A DNA stretch of 64,000 bases from assembly GCF_002093745.1 (NCBI RefSeq), contig NZ_MTSB01000021.1, forward strand, positions 1 to 64,000. The letters are read 5' to 3'. Position numbers and translations under genes: made by a program. This document shows, one piece after another, positions 29,189 through 39,014 of this stretch. The notes beneath the pieces are model-generated. The model had not been told where the DNA came from, made no database searches, and saw only the letters and a program-made list of their open reading frames with translations. This stretch comes from Pseudomonas graminis. GTDB taxonomy: Bacteria; Pseudomonadota; Gammaproteobacteria; Pseudomonadales; Pseudomonadaceae. Position 1 is the first letter of the stretch. The number at the start of each line of letters is the position of its first letter.

Positions 29189-29204
29189 TTTCTGGAAGAC
29201 GGGG

Positions 29205-29444
29205 TTAGTACTTTGTGCTTTGCTGTTCAGGCCGCGCAGGGGTGTCCACATGGCGCGGCCCCGCAATAACGAGTGCCAGAACGCCCAGAACAGGCACGGC
29301 AACCACGACGATGATCCACATCAGCTTGTTGCTGGACTCAGTCTTGCTTTTGCGAATGCGCATGACCGCCCAAATGTCCGAAATCACGACCAAAGCAGTC
29401 AGCGCTGCAAACAGCCATAGATGATTTTCCGATATCCAACCCAT
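29205..29444 (-). CDS. PLDc_N-domain small membrane protein
   Basis: 79 aa with two membrane helices (about 9-27 and 42-61) separated by the basic loop MRIRKSKTESSNKLMW. This is the phospholipase D-nuclease N-terminal (PLDc_N) pattern, which in this family often occurs alone without the catalytic domain. No HKD motif is present, so it is not an enzyme. The role is unknown. Confidence 0.8.
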   Translation of the reverse strand: MGWISENHLWLFAALTALVVISDIWAVMRIRKSKTESSNKLMWIIVVVAVPVLGVLALVIAGPRHVDTPARPEQQSTKY

Positions 29445-29604
29445 TTGAAATCTCCTGCACGTTCCACGAAGGCAGCCAGACCGGCCACCCTTATTGTAGA
29501 AGAGGCCTGACAGTGCCTTAAAGTTCAGAGAATGTTCGAATCGGGCCTGATCCAGAACAGCTTGCCCACAATGGGCATCGGGACGATCAGCGTTTTTGCA
29601 AACG

Positions 29605-29650
29605 CCGCTCGTTCCTCGCCCAGCGTGGAGATGCCTTCCGTGACGCCGCG
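29605..29650 (-). repeat. degenerate P. syringae-type palindromic repeat
   Basis: Read on the minus strand, GGCATCTCCACGCTGGGCGA and the following GGAACGAG match GCATTCCCACGCTGGAGCGTGAGGAACGAG at 13160-13188 with a few changes. The first dyad is decayed. It sits just beyond the garD stop. Confidence 0.5.
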
Positions 29651-29653
29651 CTG

Positions 29654-31210
29654 TCAGGTAATCGGGGCCGGGTTGAACAGGGTGATGTCGTTGTGCAGCC
29701 GGTAGTGTTCGGTCCAGGTTTTTTTCTTGCCGCTGGCCACGTCCAGGTAGAAGTGAAACAGCTCCCAGCCCAGATCCTCGATGCTCGCGCGCCCGGTCGC
29801 GATACGGCCGGCGTCGATGTCGATCAGGTCAGGCCAACGCTGAGCCAGCTCGGTGCGGGTCGAAACCTTCACCACCGGAGCCATCGCCAGCCCGTAGGGA
29901 GTGCCGCGCCCGGTGGTGAACACGTGCAGGTTCATCCCGGCAGCCAGTTGCAGCGTGCCACAGACAAAGTCACTGGCGGGCGTGGCGCAGAAGATCAGCC
30001 CCTTGCCGTTGACTCGCTCGCCAGGGCCAAGCACGCCATTGATGGCGCTGCTGCCGGACTTGACGATGGACCCTAGCGACTTCTCGACAATGTTCGACAA
30101 ACCGCCCTTCTTGTTGCCCGGTGTGGTGTTGGCGCTGCGATCCGCCTCACCTTTGGCCAGGTAACGGTCGTACCAGTCCATTTCCCGTACCAGCGCCTGT
30201 GCGACGTCCTGATCCTGAGCGCGGGACGTCAGCAAGTAAATGGCGTCGCGCACTTCGGTCACTTCGGAAAACATCACCGTGGCACCGGCCCGCAACAACA
30301 GGTCCGAAGCATAGCCCAGCGCCGGATTGGCGGTGATGCCGGAAAACGCATCGCTGCCGCCACACTGCATGCCGAGGATCAACTCGGAGGCCGGAACCGT
30401 TTCGCGACGACGCACGTCCAGTTTCTTCAAGCGAGTCTCGGCCAGTTCCATGATCTGCTCGATCATTTCATTGAAACCGTGACTGGAATCCTGAAGCCGA
30501 TATAACCACGGCTCGCTGAGGTCCACCGAGCTGTCGTCCTCGTGCATCACCTGCCCGGCCTGCAATTTCTCGCAACCCAGACCGATCACCAGCGCCTCGC
30601 CTCCCAGGTTCGGGTTACGCGCCAGATTGCGCACGGTGCGGATCGGGATGTAGGCATCCGTGGCGGTGATGGCCACGCCGCAGCCGTAGCTGTGGGTCAG
30701 TGCCACCACGTCATCGACATTCGGGTACTTGGGCAACAGTTCGTCACGGATGCGCTTGACCGCATGGTCCAGCACGCCGGTCACGCATTGCACGGTGGTG
30801 GTGATGCCCAGAATGTTCCGGGTGCCCACCGTGCCGTCGGCGTTGCGATAGCCCTCGAAGGTGTAACCCTCCAGCGGCGCCTGTTTCTCTGGCACGGCAT
30901 CGGACATCGGCAGGCTGTCGAGCGCAGGCGCAGACGGCATGCGCAACTGGTCTTCCCTGACCCAACTGCCACGCGGTATCGGCTGCAGAGCGTAACCAAT
31001 GGTGTGGCCGTAACGAATAATGGCCTCGCCCACCGCCAGGTCAACCGTGCTGACCTTGTGGCTCTGTGGCACGTTATCGACCGTCACCAGCCCGTTATCG
31101 AATTCGGTTCCGGCCGGCACGCCCTGATCGTTGACCACGACCACAACGTTATCCAGCGGGTGCAGCCGGATGTAGCGCGGAGAATCGGCATGTTGAATCA
31201 GGTTCATCAC
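29654..31210 (-). CDS. garD: galactarate dehydratase (UxaA family)
   Basis: 518 aa, the size of GarD. It removes water from D-galactarate to give 5-keto-4-deoxyglucarate. The N-terminal SAF-type part ([41 protein letters not shown]) and the catalytic part ([60 protein letters not shown]) follow the GarD/UxaA order, with the conserved Cys of the metal site. It lies 7 bases after the GudP-like permease on the same strand and downstream of kdgD, which uses its product. Altronate dehydratase is the main alternative, but the flanking genes favour galactarate. Confidence 0.93.
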   Translation of the reverse strand: MMNLIQHADSPRYIRLHPLDNVVVVVNDQGVPAGTEFDNGLVTVDNVPQSHKVSTVDLAVGEAIIRYGHTIGYALQPIPRGSWVREDQLRMPSAPALDSLPMSDAVPEKQAPLEGYTFEGYRNADGTVGTRNILGITTTVQCVTGVLDHAVKRIRDELLPKYPNVDDVVALTHSYGCGVAITATDAYIPIRTVRNLARNPNLGGEALVIGLGCEKLQAGQVMHEDDSSVDLSEPWLYRLQDSSHGFNEMIEQIMELAETRLKKLDVRRRETVPASELILGMQCGGSDAFSGITANPALGYASDLLLRAGATVMFSEVTEVRDAIYLLTSRAQDQDVAQALVREMDWYDRYLAKGEADRSANTTPGNKKGGLSNIVEKSLGSIVKSGSSAINGVLGPGERVNGKGLIFCATPASDFVCGTLQLAAGMNLHVFTTGRGTPYGLAMAPVVKVSTRTELAQRWPDLIDIDAGRIATGRASIEDLGWELFHFYLDVASGKKKTWTEHYRLHNDITLFNPAPIT

Positions 31211-31217
31211 GGTTTCC

Positions 31218-32603
31218 TCAGGATTTTGCTTCGGAAAGGTCGCTGACCGAGTCGTTCAGCAATGGCCCCTTGGCAGGCGGCTCTTTCAATTCCACACGCT
31301 TGATTTCGCCCACGATGAAAATGTAACTGATCACTGCCAGCAGCGCGTTGGCGCCCACGAACACCAGCGCCCATTTGAACGAGCCGGTGCTGCTGATGAT
31401 GTAACCAATCACGATCGGGGTGGTGATCGATGCAATGTTACCGAAGGTGTTGAACAGGCCGCCGCTCAAACCGGCAATCTGCTTGGGCGAAACATCAGAC
31501 ATGACAGCCCAGCCCAGTGCTCCCACGCCCTTGCCGAAGAAAGCCAAGGCCATGAAACCTACGACCACCCATTCAACGTCGACATAGTTGCAGGTCACGA
31601 TAGAGGTCGACAGCAACAGACCGCCGATGATGGGTGCCTTGCGGGCGAAGGTCAGCGAATGGCCCTTGCGCAGCAGGTAGTCGGAAATGATCCCGCCCAA
31701 CACGCCGCCGATGAAGCCGCAGATAGCCGGCAGAGACGCGATGATGCCCGCTTTGAGGATCGTCATACCGCGTTCCTGAACCAGGTACACCGGGAACCAG
31801 GTCAGGAAGAAGTAGGTGATGCCGTTGATGCAGTACTGGCTCAGGTAGATGCCCAGCATCATGCGGTTGGTCAGCAACTGGCGAATGTAATCCCACTTCG
31901 GCCCGCTGCTGGCTGCCTTTTCCTTGCCTTTGCCTTTGTCCTGATCCAGATCGACCAGCGCACCGTTGCTGGAGATGTGCTCGAACTCGGCCTCGTTGAT
32001 CATCGGGTGATTGCGCGGGCCGTAGATGACCTTCATCCAGATCATCGAGAACACGATACCGACGGCCCCCATGACCACGAATACATGCTGCCAGCCGTAC
32101 GTGTAGACGATCCAGCCCATCAGCGGAGCGAACAGCACAGTGGCGAAGTACTGCGCCGAGTTGAAGATCGCCGAGGCAGTGCCGCGTTCGGCAGTCGGGA
32201 ACCAGGCCGCCACAATGCGAGCGTTGCCCGGGAAGGAAGGCGCTTCGGCCAGCCCCACGAGAAAACGCAGCATGAACAGTGCAACGATGGCCGTGGAAAT
32301 GCCGAACTCACCGACATAGCCTTGCAGCAGGGTGAACAGCGACCAGGTGAAAATGCTCATGGCATAGACTTTTTTCGACCCGAACCTGTCGAGCAGCCAG
32401 CCACCGGGAATCTGACCGGCCACGTAGGCCCAGCCAAATGCAGAGAAGATATAGCCCAGAGTGACGGCACTGATGCCGAGGTCCTTCTGGATGCTGGAAC
32501 CAGCGATAGCGATGGTGGCACGGTCGGCGTAGTTGATCGTGGTGACCAGGAACAGCATCAACAGGATCAAATAGCGGACGTGCGTCGGCTTGGACTTTTG
32601 CAT
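31218..32603 (-). CDS. gudP: GudP-like glucarate/galactarate MFS transporter
   Basis: 461 aa from ATG 32603, behind GGGAG; the longer frame to 32720 is not MFS-like. Twelve hydrophobic segments are present. [37 protein letters not shown] and [25 protein letters not shown] are typical of the anion:cation symporter (GudP/GarP/ExuT) group. It imports sugar diacids across the inner membrane with protons. It is in the operon with garD and kdgD. A catabolite-repression-like AAAAATAA motif lies 18 bases before the start. Confidence 0.92.
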   Translation of the reverse strand: MQKSKPTHVRYLILLMLFLVTTINYADRATIAIAGSSIQKDLGISAVTLGYIFSAFGWAYVAGQIPGGWLLDRFGSKKVYAMSIFTWSLFTLLQGYVGEFGISTAIVALFMLRFLVGLAEAPSFPGNARIVAAWFPTAERGTASAIFNSAQYFATVLFAPLMGWIVYTYGWQHVFVVMGAVGIVFSMIWMKVIYGPRNHPMINEAEFEHISSNGALVDLDQDKGKGKEKAASSGPKWDYIRQLLTNRMMLGIYLSQYCINGITYFFLTWFPVYLVQERGMTILKAGIIASLPAICGFIGGVLGGIISDYLLRKGHSLTFARKAPIIGGLLLSTSIVTCNYVDVEWVVVGFMALAFFGKGVGALGWAVMSDVSPKQIAGLSGGLFNTFGNIASITTPIVIGYIISSTGSFKWALVFVGANALLAVISYIFIVGEIKRVELKEPPAKGPLLNDSVSDLSEAKS

Positions 32604-32620
32604 GGTAGAGCTCCCACTGA

Positions 32621-32628
32621 TTATTTTT
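32621..32628 (-). promoter_or_regulatory. candidate Hfq/Crc target motif in the gudP leader
   Basis: On the minus strand the leader reads AAAAATAA directly before the gudP ribosome site. It fits the AANAANAA motif bound by Hfq/Crc in Pseudomonas catabolite repression. One short motif match is weak evidence by itself. Confidence 0.35.
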
Positions 32629-32768
32629 TTACGCGGGTAAAGCTGTTTTTTTGGGTGTAGCGTCACAGGCCCCTTGGCAGCGTCGCGGCGACGACACCTG
32701 CCACCTGCAATGTCATGCACTCCAACGAAAAAACCGCTGATCGCTCAGCGGTCTCGTAGCCGGTGGTG

Positions 32769-33680
32769 TTATTGCTTGCCTTGCTTGTCCATCAGTGCGG
32801 CGAGCATGTCGCACTCTTCCGCCGTCAGGTCGGTCAGCGGTGCGCGAACCGGGCCAGCGTCGTAGCCCGCGATTTTCGCGCCGGCCTTGACGATGCTCAC
32901 GGCATAACCGGCTTTGCGGTTACGAATTTCCAGGTAAGGCAGGAAGAAATCGTCGATGTACTTGCCGACAGCCTCGTGATCGTCACGGGCAATAGCGTGG
33001 TAGAAGTCCATCGCCAGTTTCGGCACGAAGTTGAATACGGCCGACGAGTAGACCGGCACGCCCAGCGCCTTGTAGGCCGCGGCGTAGACTTCAGCGGTCG
33101 GCAGGCCGCCCAGGTACGAGAAACGATCCCCAAGGCGGCGACGGATCGAAACCATCAGCTCGATATCACCCAGGCCATCCTTGTAACCAATCAGGTTCGG
33201 GCAGCGCTCAGCCAGTTTTTCCAGCAGCGTCGGCGTCAGGCGGCAGACATTGCGGTTGTAGACGACCACACCGATCTTGACCGACTTGCAGACGGCTTCA
33301 ACGTGGGCGGCAACGCCGTCCTGGCTGGCTTCGGTCAGGTAGTGCGGCAGCAACAACAGGCCTTTGGCGCCCAGGCGTTCGGCTTCCTGAGCGTACTCGA
33401 TGGCCTGACGGGTCGCACCGCCTACACCGGCGAGAATCGGCACGCTGGTGGCGCAGGTATCGACGGCAGTCTTGATGACTTCGGAATATTCGCTGGCTGC
33501 CAGGGAGAAGAACTCACCTGTACCGCCGGCAGCGAACAGAGCGCTTGCACCGTAAGGGGCCAGCCACTCGAGACGTTTGATGTAGCCAGCGCGATGGAAA
33601 TCACCTTGGGCATTGAAATCGGTCACCGGGAAAGACAGCAGGCCGGAAGAGAGGATGGACTTCAGTTCTTGTGGATTCAT
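32769..33680 (-). CDS. kdgD: 5-dehydro-4-deoxyglucarate dehydratase
   Basis: 303 aa, full length for this dihydrodipicolinate-synthase-like aldolase. It converts 5-keto-4-deoxyglucarate to 2,5-dioxopentanoate (alpha-ketoglutarate semialdehyde) with loss of water and CO2. Visible motifs: [12 protein letters not shown], the Tyr of [11 protein letters not shown], and the Schiff-base Lys in [15 protein letters not shown]. It starts the garD/gudP/kdgD group on the minus strand. The next enzyme, the semialdehyde dehydrogenase, is not in the window. Confidence 0.95.
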   Translation of the reverse strand: MNPQELKSILSSGLLSFPVTDFNAQGDFHRAGYIKRLEWLAPYGASALFAAGGTGEFFSLAASEYSEVIKTAVDTCATSVPILAGVGGATRQAIEYAQEAERLGAKGLLLLPHYLTEASQDGVAAHVEAVCKSVKIGVVVYNRNVCRLTPTLLEKLAERCPNLIGYKDGLGDIELMVSIRRRLGDRFSYLGGLPTAEVYAAAYKALGVPVYSSAVFNFVPKLAMDFYHAIARDDHEAVGKYIDDFFLPYLEIRNRKAGYAVSIVKAGAKIAGYDAGPVRAPLTDLTAEECDMLAALMDKQGKQ

Positions 33681-33950
33681 TATTCGAACACCCTGGGGGA
33701 CATAATTGTTAGAGGATCACCGGGTCATTGCCGATGTCGTAAGTCATCGTACAACTGATAATAAAATCACTCAACAGGGATTTTCGGTTTTTTCAGCGGG
33801 AAAGGACGGGGGCCGGTTTTGACGTCTGCCGTGGGGATCAGATTTGTAACGTGGAGCGGGCTTCTGCCCGGACGACCTCGGCTGCGCCTATGTGGGAGTG
33901 ACCGGGACGGCAATCCGCATGGCTCATGAAGAGGCCATTACAGCCTCTGG

Positions 33951-34350
33951 AGATCGCTGATCTGTCAGACCGCCTTCGCGAGCAAGCTCGCTCCCACAAG
34001 GTCAGGAAGGTCAGGTGTTCTTCACGCGCGCTGCGATTCGGCTTCTTCGTGGGCGCGAGATCGCTGATCTGTCAGACCGCCTTCGCGAGCAAGCTCGCTC
34101 CCACAAGGTCAGTGTTCCTCACGCGCGCTGCGATTCGGCTTCTTCGTGAGCGCGAGATCGCTGATCTGTCAGACCGCCTTCGCGAGCAAGCTCGCTCCCA
34201 CAAGGTCAGGTGTTCCTCACGCGCGCTGCGATTCGGCATCTTCGTGAGCGTGAGATCGCTGATCTGCCAGACCGCCTTCGCGAGCAAGCTCGCTCCTACA
34301 AGGTCAGGTGTTCTTCACGCGCGCTGCGATTCGGCTTCTTCGTGGGCGTG
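33951..34350. repeat. four-copy tandem array of REP element plus GntR-gene tail
   Basis: Units start with AGATCGCTGATCTG at 33951, 34058, 34155 and 34253, giving periods of 107, 97 and 98 bases. Each holds the Pseudomonas REP core CGCGAGCAAGCTCGCTCC, the spacer ACAAGGTCAG and then the reverse complement of the last 11 codons of the GntR gene (HEEAESQRA and stop). Only the fourth copy is joined to the real gene. The first unit has about 9 extra bases. The stretch 33681-33950 before the array holds the kdgD promoter region and no gene. Confidence 0.9.
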
Positions 34351-35064
34351 GCGCAGGCGTTCGCGGCTGTTGGTCAGGTGCAGGCGCATGGCGGCGCGGG
34401 CGGCGTCGGAGTCCTGGCGAGCAATGGCGTCGAAGATTTCCTCGTGCTCACGGCTCAGCCTGTCCATGTAATGCTGCTGATCATCATGGGCCAGCCGCGC
34501 CGAGTTCAGGCGGGTGCGCGGAATGATGCTGGTGCCCAGATGGGTCATGATGTCAGTGAAATAGCGGTTGCCGGTCGACAGCGCGATCTGCAGGTGGAAC
34601 TGGAAGTCCGAGGCCACCGCGTCTGTCGCATGGGCTGCACTTTCGTTGAGCGCGTCCAGCGCAGCGCGCATCGCGGCCAGTTGCTCGTCACTACGGCGCT
34701 GAGCGGCCAGCCCCGCTGACTCGACTTCCAGGCTGATGCGCAATTCGAGAATCGCCAGCACATCGCGCAGGGTGACAATGGTCGCCGGATCGATCCGGAA
34801 GCCACTGGGGCTCGGCGTATCAAGCACAAAAGTGCCGATCCCGTGACGGGTCTCGACCAGGCCGGACGCCTGCAAGCGCGAGATCGCCTCACGCACCACG
34901 GTGCGACTGACGCCCTGCTCTTCCATGATCGCGGATTCGGTGGGCAATTTATCGCCGCGCTTGAGCTGGCCGCTGCGAATGCGCTCGGACAACTCGGTCA
35001 CCAACTCCTGCGCGAGGCTGCGGTGTTTTCTACGGGCGCGGGGCGGAGCGCTTTGGTTTTCCAT
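34315..35064 (-). CDS. FadR-type GntR-family transcriptional regulator
   Basis: 249 aa. The winged-helix DNA-binding part is at about 20-85 (RIRSGQLKRGDKLPTESAIMEEQGVSRTVVREAISRLQASG), followed by an FCD ligand domain of helices with the metal-binding pattern RLNSARLAHDDQQHYMDRLSREHEEIFDAI. It lies upstream of kdgD on the same strand and is very probably the regulator of the galactarate/glucarate genes, as FadR-type GntR proteins are in other Pseudomonas sugar-acid loci. The C-terminal 11 codons are part of the tandem array that follows. Confidence 0.92.
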   Translation of the reverse strand: MENQSAPPRARRKHRSLAQELVTELSERIRSGQLKRGDKLPTESAIMEEQGVSRTVVREAISRLQASGLVETRHGIGTFVLDTPSPSGFRIDPATIVTLRDVLAILELRISLEVESAGLAAQRRSDEQLAAMRAALDALNESAAHATDAVASDFQFHLQIALSTGNRYFTDIMTHLGTSIIPRTRLNSARLAHDDQQHYMDRLSREHEEIFDAIARQDSDAARAAMRLHLTNSRERLRHAHEEAESQRA

Positions 35065-35163
35065 CCAACATCGATCTCTGGACTGCTAAACAAGGGCTAA
35101 TCATAGCTCAGCGGTTGTATGATCACACCCTCAAAAAGTACCGCGTACGGGACAGAATCCCCG

Positions 35164-36897
35164 TCAAACCGCCCCGACAGCCCCTTGATCGACCAACTTC
35201 CCGTCCTCGACGCGCACATGCCGCGCATGAAAACGTTGCAGGCTGCTGCGATGGCCGACGCTGACCAGCGTCAGGCCGGGCAAACCTTCGATGATCGCGT
35301 GATGCATGGCGGCTTCGTCATCCTCGTCCATCGCCGAAGTGGCCTCATCCACATATAACCAGCGTGGTGCAATCAGCAATGCGCGAGCAAACGCCACCCG
35401 CTGCTGCTCGCCCGGCGACAGAAAACGTTGCCAGTGGTTGCTTTCGTCTAGTCGAGGGATCAAATGCTCAAGACGGCACTGATTCAAAACATCGGCAAAA
35501 CGCTCGGCAGGATAATGATCCGCAGGCTGTGGATAACTCATTGCTTCGCGTAGCGTGCCAATAGGCAGATAAGGCCGCTGCGGCAGAAACAGCGCCGGCC
35601 CGGCGGGCAGACGGATCTGCCCTGAGCCCTTTGGCCACAAACCGCCCAGAGCCCTCAACAACGAACTTTTGCCGCTGCCCGAACGACCGCTGAGCATGAC
35701 CCGCTCGCCTGCTGCAATGCGCAGACTGGCTTCACTGAACAATTGGCGACCGCCGACAATCTCCAGATTCAGGTCCTGCAATTCCAGCGCGCCTTCGGTC
35801 GCAACCCTTTCGATGGCAGGCTGTTGCGCTTCGTGGTCGGTCATTGCCTGGCGGAAACTCAACAGACGGTCACAGGTCGCGCGCCATGAGGCCAGCGTGC
35901 CGTAGGCGCTGATGAACCAGCTGAAGTTCTCCTGCACGTTGCCGAATGCCGAGTTGATCTGCATCAGGTCACCCAGTTCGATCTTGCCTGCAAAATACCG
36001 TGGTGCCGCCACAATGAACGGGAAGATCAACGCGATCTGCGAATAACCGGAAGTGAAGAAGGTCAGCCGCTTCTGCACTTTCATAGACGTCCGGAAGTTG
36101 TTCCAGATCATCTGGAAGCGCCCGCTGAGCCGCTGGTTTTCATTACGCTCGCCTTCGGACAAAGCGATGCTCTCGGCGTTTTCGCGCACCCTGACAAGCG
36201 CGAAACGCAGGTCTGCTTCAAATCGCTCTTGCTGGTTGTTCAGCGGGATCAGCCGCTTGCCGATCCAGTGTGTCAGCAAGCTGCCGACGATGGCGTAGAA
36301 CATGGCGGCCCAGAACATGTAGCCGGGAATCGTGATACCAAACAGTTCGATGCTGCCCGACACGCCCCAGAGAATGACTGAAAACGACACCAGGCTGACA
36401 ACGGAGCTCATCAACCCGAGCCCCAGACTGAGGGTGCTGGTGGTGAACTCGTTCAGGTCTTCGGAAAGACGCTGGTCGGGGTTGTCGGTGTAACCGCCCT
36501 GCTCGAGGTGATAGTAATTCTTGTCTGCCAACCAGCGCGCGAAATGCTGCTCTGTCAGCCAGCGGCGCCAGCGGATCGTCAGCAATTGGGTCAGGTACAG
36601 GCGATACACCGCCGCCAGAATGGCGATGGCTGCAATGCCGCTGAAATACAGGATCAGGTGGGTGAACGCCGCCAGGTCCTTGTTCTGCAGGGCGTTGTAA
36701 AAGTCTCGATACCAGCTGTTGAAGAAGACAGACACCTGCACGCTGAACAGCGACAGCGCAATGACCGAGATCAGCAACAGCCAGGCGATGGCTTTTTCTT
36801 CGCTGCGCCAATACGGCGTTATCAGCTTCCAGACGCGGCGTAAAAACGCCCCTTTTACCGTGTCGTTGACAGCAGAATATTCAGCATTGCGATTCAT
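35164..36897 (-). CDS. SbmA/BacA-YddA-like ABC transporter (membrane and ATPase in one chain)
   Basis: 577 aa from ATG 36897. The membrane part (about 1-330) has six hydrophobic segments and family motifs FNSWYRDFYNALQNKDLAAF, WRRWLTEQHFARWL and NPDQRLSEDLNEF. The ATPase part has Walker A LSGRSGSGKSSLLRAL, signature LSPGEQQRVAFARAL and Walker B WLYVDEATSAMDE. This is the ABC_membrane_2 (peroxisomal/YddA) group, related to SbmA/BacA peptide uptake proteins and to vitamin B12 transporter BacA. The substrate is unknown. It stands alone between the GntR gene and roxR. Confidence 0.9.
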   Translation of the reverse strand: MNRNAEYSAVNDTVKGAFLRRVWKLITPYWRSEEKAIAWLLLISVIALSLFSVQVSVFFNSWYRDFYNALQNKDLAAFTHLILYFSGIAAIAILAAVYRLYLTQLLTIRWRRWLTEQHFARWLADKNYYHLEQGGYTDNPDQRLSEDLNEFTTSTLSLGLGLMSSVVSLVSFSVILWGVSGSIELFGITIPGYMFWAAMFYAIVGSLLTHWIGKRLIPLNNQQERFEADLRFALVRVRENAESIALSEGERNENQRLSGRFQMIWNNFRTSMKVQKRLTFFTSGYSQIALIFPFIVAAPRYFAGKIELGDLMQINSAFGNVQENFSWFISAYGTLASWRATCDRLLSFRQAMTDHEAQQPAIERVATEGALELQDLNLEIVGGRQLFSEASLRIAAGERVMLSGRSGSGKSSLLRALGGLWPKGSGQIRLPAGPALFLPQRPYLPIGTLREAMSYPQPADHYPAERFADVLNQCRLEHLIPRLDESNHWQRFLSPGEQQRVAFARALLIAPRWLYVDEATSAMDEDDEAAMHHAIIEGLPGLTLVSVGHRSSLQRFHARHVRVEDGKLVDQGAVGAV

Positions 36898-36986
36898 GTG
36901 GTTCAGGCTCGCTCTCTTTGAAAGTACGATGCCTGAGCACAATGAAGCAAAAAAACGCCTACACGATCACTATGAAAAAACCTTCA

Positions 36987-37550
36987 TCAACGCCGTACGG
37001 GGCGCTTCTGCAACTTGCGCTGCAAGGTCCGGCGGTGCATGCCCAACGCGCGGGCGGTCGCTGAAATGTTGCCTTCGTGCTCGGTCAGCACACGCTGGAT
37101 GTGTTCCCACTGCAAGCGATCCACCGACATCGGATTCTCAGGCACCAGCGTGTCGAGATTGGCGTGTTCGGACAGCAGCGCCGCCAGCACGTCGTCGGCA
37201 TCGGCCGGTTTGCACAGGTAATTGCACGCGCCACGCTTGATGGCTTCGACGGCCGTGGCAATGCTCGAATAACCGGTGAGGATCACCACGCGCATGTCCG
37301 GGTCCATTTCCAGCAGTTTGGGCAGCAGCACCAGGCCGGAATCGCCATCCATTTTCAGGTCCAGCGCGGCGTATTCAGGGATGTCCTGCTGCGCCAGCGC
37401 CAGCCCTTCTTCCGCCGAGCCGGCCGTACTCACGCGAAAACCGCGACGGCTCATGGCCCTGGCCATCACACGGGTGAATGTCGCGTCGTCATCGACCAGC
37501 AACAGATGGGGCAGCTCTTCGCCTTCGACCTGGATGTCATCGTCACTCAT
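36987..37550 (-). CDS. roxR: RoxR/RegA-type redox response regulator
   Basis: 187 aa. Receiver domain with acidic pocket LLLVDDD (D20, D21), phosphorylation site D64 in ALDLKMDGDSG, Thr in ILTGYSS and Lys in LCKPADADD. The C-terminal Fis-type HTH (LTEHEGNISATARALGMHRRTLQRKL) and short length are those of the RegA/PrrA/ActR/RoxR group. It is co-transcribed with the sensor gene, overlapping its stop by 4 bases. In Pseudomonas this pair adjusts terminal oxidases to redox state and cyanide. Confidence 0.93.
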   Translation of the reverse strand: MSDDDIQVEGEELPHLLLVDDDATFTRVMARAMSRRGFRVSTAGSAEEGLALAQQDIPEYAALDLKMDGDSGLVLLPKLLEMDPDMRVVILTGYSSIATAVEAIKRGACNYLCKPADADDVLAALLSEHANLDTLVPENPMSVDRLQWEHIQRVLTEHEGNISATARALGMHRRTLQRKLQKRPVRR

Positions 37551-38806
37551 GTTTCTTCTCCTCGCGTGTCTCGGGGCAGGCGCAGCTCGGTGAGCGTACC
37601 GCCTTCTTCATGACTGTAGAGTTTTACCGAGCCACCCGCACGGGTGACGCTGGCCTTGCTCAGAAACAGACCCAGGCCGAAACCTTTGCCCTTGGTAGTA
37701 AAGAACGGTTTGCCAATCTGCTCGGCGATGGCCAGCGGCACACCGGCGCCGTGGTCGCGAATACTGATGCAGACTTCCGTACTGTCCCAGTCCAGATTGA
37801 CTTCCAGCCCGTCGGGGCAGGCATCGGCGGCGTTGTTCAGCAGATTGAGCAGCGCCTGAGTCAGGTCGGGCGGTGGCGCCAGCGTGGGCACTTCGCCTTT
37901 GCCCAGCTGATAGAAGCGGTAGCTCACTTCGGGGCGCATCAGATGCCAGCGATTGAGCGACTCGTCCAGCCAGTGTGTGGCGGTCTGAAGCTCGACGGCC
38001 ATGCGCCGGTTCGCTTCGGCGGCCCGCACCAGTTGCTGAAGGGTCTGTTTGCATTGCTTGACCTGTTCCTGCAAGACCGACAGATCTTCCTGCAACGCAG
38101 GGTCGCTGTGATCCTGGCGCATTTCCTTGAGCAGCACGCTCATGGTCGCCAACGGTGTGCCCAGTTCATGGGCCGCGCCTGCTGCCTGGGTGGCAACGGC
38201 GAGCAACTGTTGATCACGCAGCCCTTCCTCACGTCGCTCGGCACGCAGTTGCTCTTGACGCCGCAACTCTTCGGCCATCTTGGCGGCAAAAAAGGTAATG
38301 ACTGCCGCTGCCAGCGCGAAACTCAGCCACATGCCGTAGACCTGCATGTTTTCCCGGGCAATCGAGTCGGTTTCCAGCGGGTAGGAACGCACCATCAACA
38401 GGGTATACATGGCCAGCGCAAAGCCCGACAGAATCAGCGAATACCGCCACGGCAAGGTCGCTGCAGCAATGGTCAGCGGCACCAGATAATAAGAAACGAA
38501 CGGGTTGGCCGAGCCGCCCGAGTAATACAACAGCGCACTGTGAATCAGCAGGTCCAGCGCCAGTTGCAACGCGTATTCCAACTCGGTAAGCGGCAGAGAC
38601 GTGCGCAGGCGGATGACGGTCAGACCGCACAGCACCAGCGAGCAACCCAGCGTGATCGACAGCTGCAGCCACGGCAGCGGCAGAAAGTCGAACAACCACG
38701 CGAAGCCCACTGACCCCGCTTGCGCGGCCAGCACCAGAATTCGGATGAATGTCAGGCGCCACAGGTTTTGACGTGTGGCTGAAAGCATTTGAACGGGGGC
38801 GAGCAT
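37547..38806 (-). CDS. roxS: RoxS/RegB-type redox sensor histidine kinase
   Basis: 419 aa from ATG 38806, which follows AGGAGAGCTC. Six membrane segments (about 18-175) include the quinone-binding signature GGSANPF (97-103) of RegB/PrrB/RoxS. The H-box is AAGAAHELGTPLATMS with H213; the ATP site shows LLNLLNNAADACPDG, DHGAGVP and KGFGLGLFLSKA. It autophosphorylates in response to the ubiquinone pool and passes phosphate to RoxR. The longer frame to 38896 has no ribosome site. Confidence 0.94.
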   Translation of the reverse strand: MLAPVQMLSATRQNLWRLTFIRILVLAAQAGSVGFAWLFDFLPLPWLQLSITLGCSLVLCGLTVIRLRTSLPLTELEYALQLALDLLIHSALLYYSGGSANPFVSYYLVPLTIAAATLPWRYSLILSGFALAMYTLLMVRSYPLETDSIARENMQVYGMWLSFALAAAVITFFAAKMAEELRRQEQLRAERREEGLRDQQLLAVATQAAGAAHELGTPLATMSVLLKEMRQDHSDPALQEDLSVLQEQVKQCKQTLQQLVRAAEANRRMAVELQTATHWLDESLNRWHLMRPEVSYRFYQLGKGEVPTLAPPPDLTQALLNLLNNAADACPDGLEVNLDWDSTEVCISIRDHGAGVPLAIAEQIGKPFFTTKGKGFGLGLFLSKASVTRAGGSVKLYSHEEGGTLTELRLPRDTRGEET

Positions 38807-39014
38807 GAGCTCTCCTGATGAGTGCTCCAGGTGGATCGTTGCGAGTATAACCAAGCGAGAGGCAAAACTGGAAAAGTGCGTCAACGCACCGCACACCGTG
38901 ACGCCCGCGCCTGAACGTCAGGTCATCACTGGAACCGGTGTATAAAGGCTACAGTCTCAAGGCTTTGCACCATCCGGCAACTGTCGGGTGGCCGTTTGAT
39001 AACAAGGAGCTCAC

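Noticed and set aside
33926..34471. 181-codon ORF with repeated ADLSDRLREQARSH segments
   Set aside because: It is a reading of the REP/GntR-tail tandem array and continues antisense into the GntR gene; the protein repeats simply mirror the DNA repeats.
38931..38960. GGAACC before the SIMPL gene as a possible hrp box
   Set aside because: The second half CCACNNA is missing at the required 15-16 base distance.
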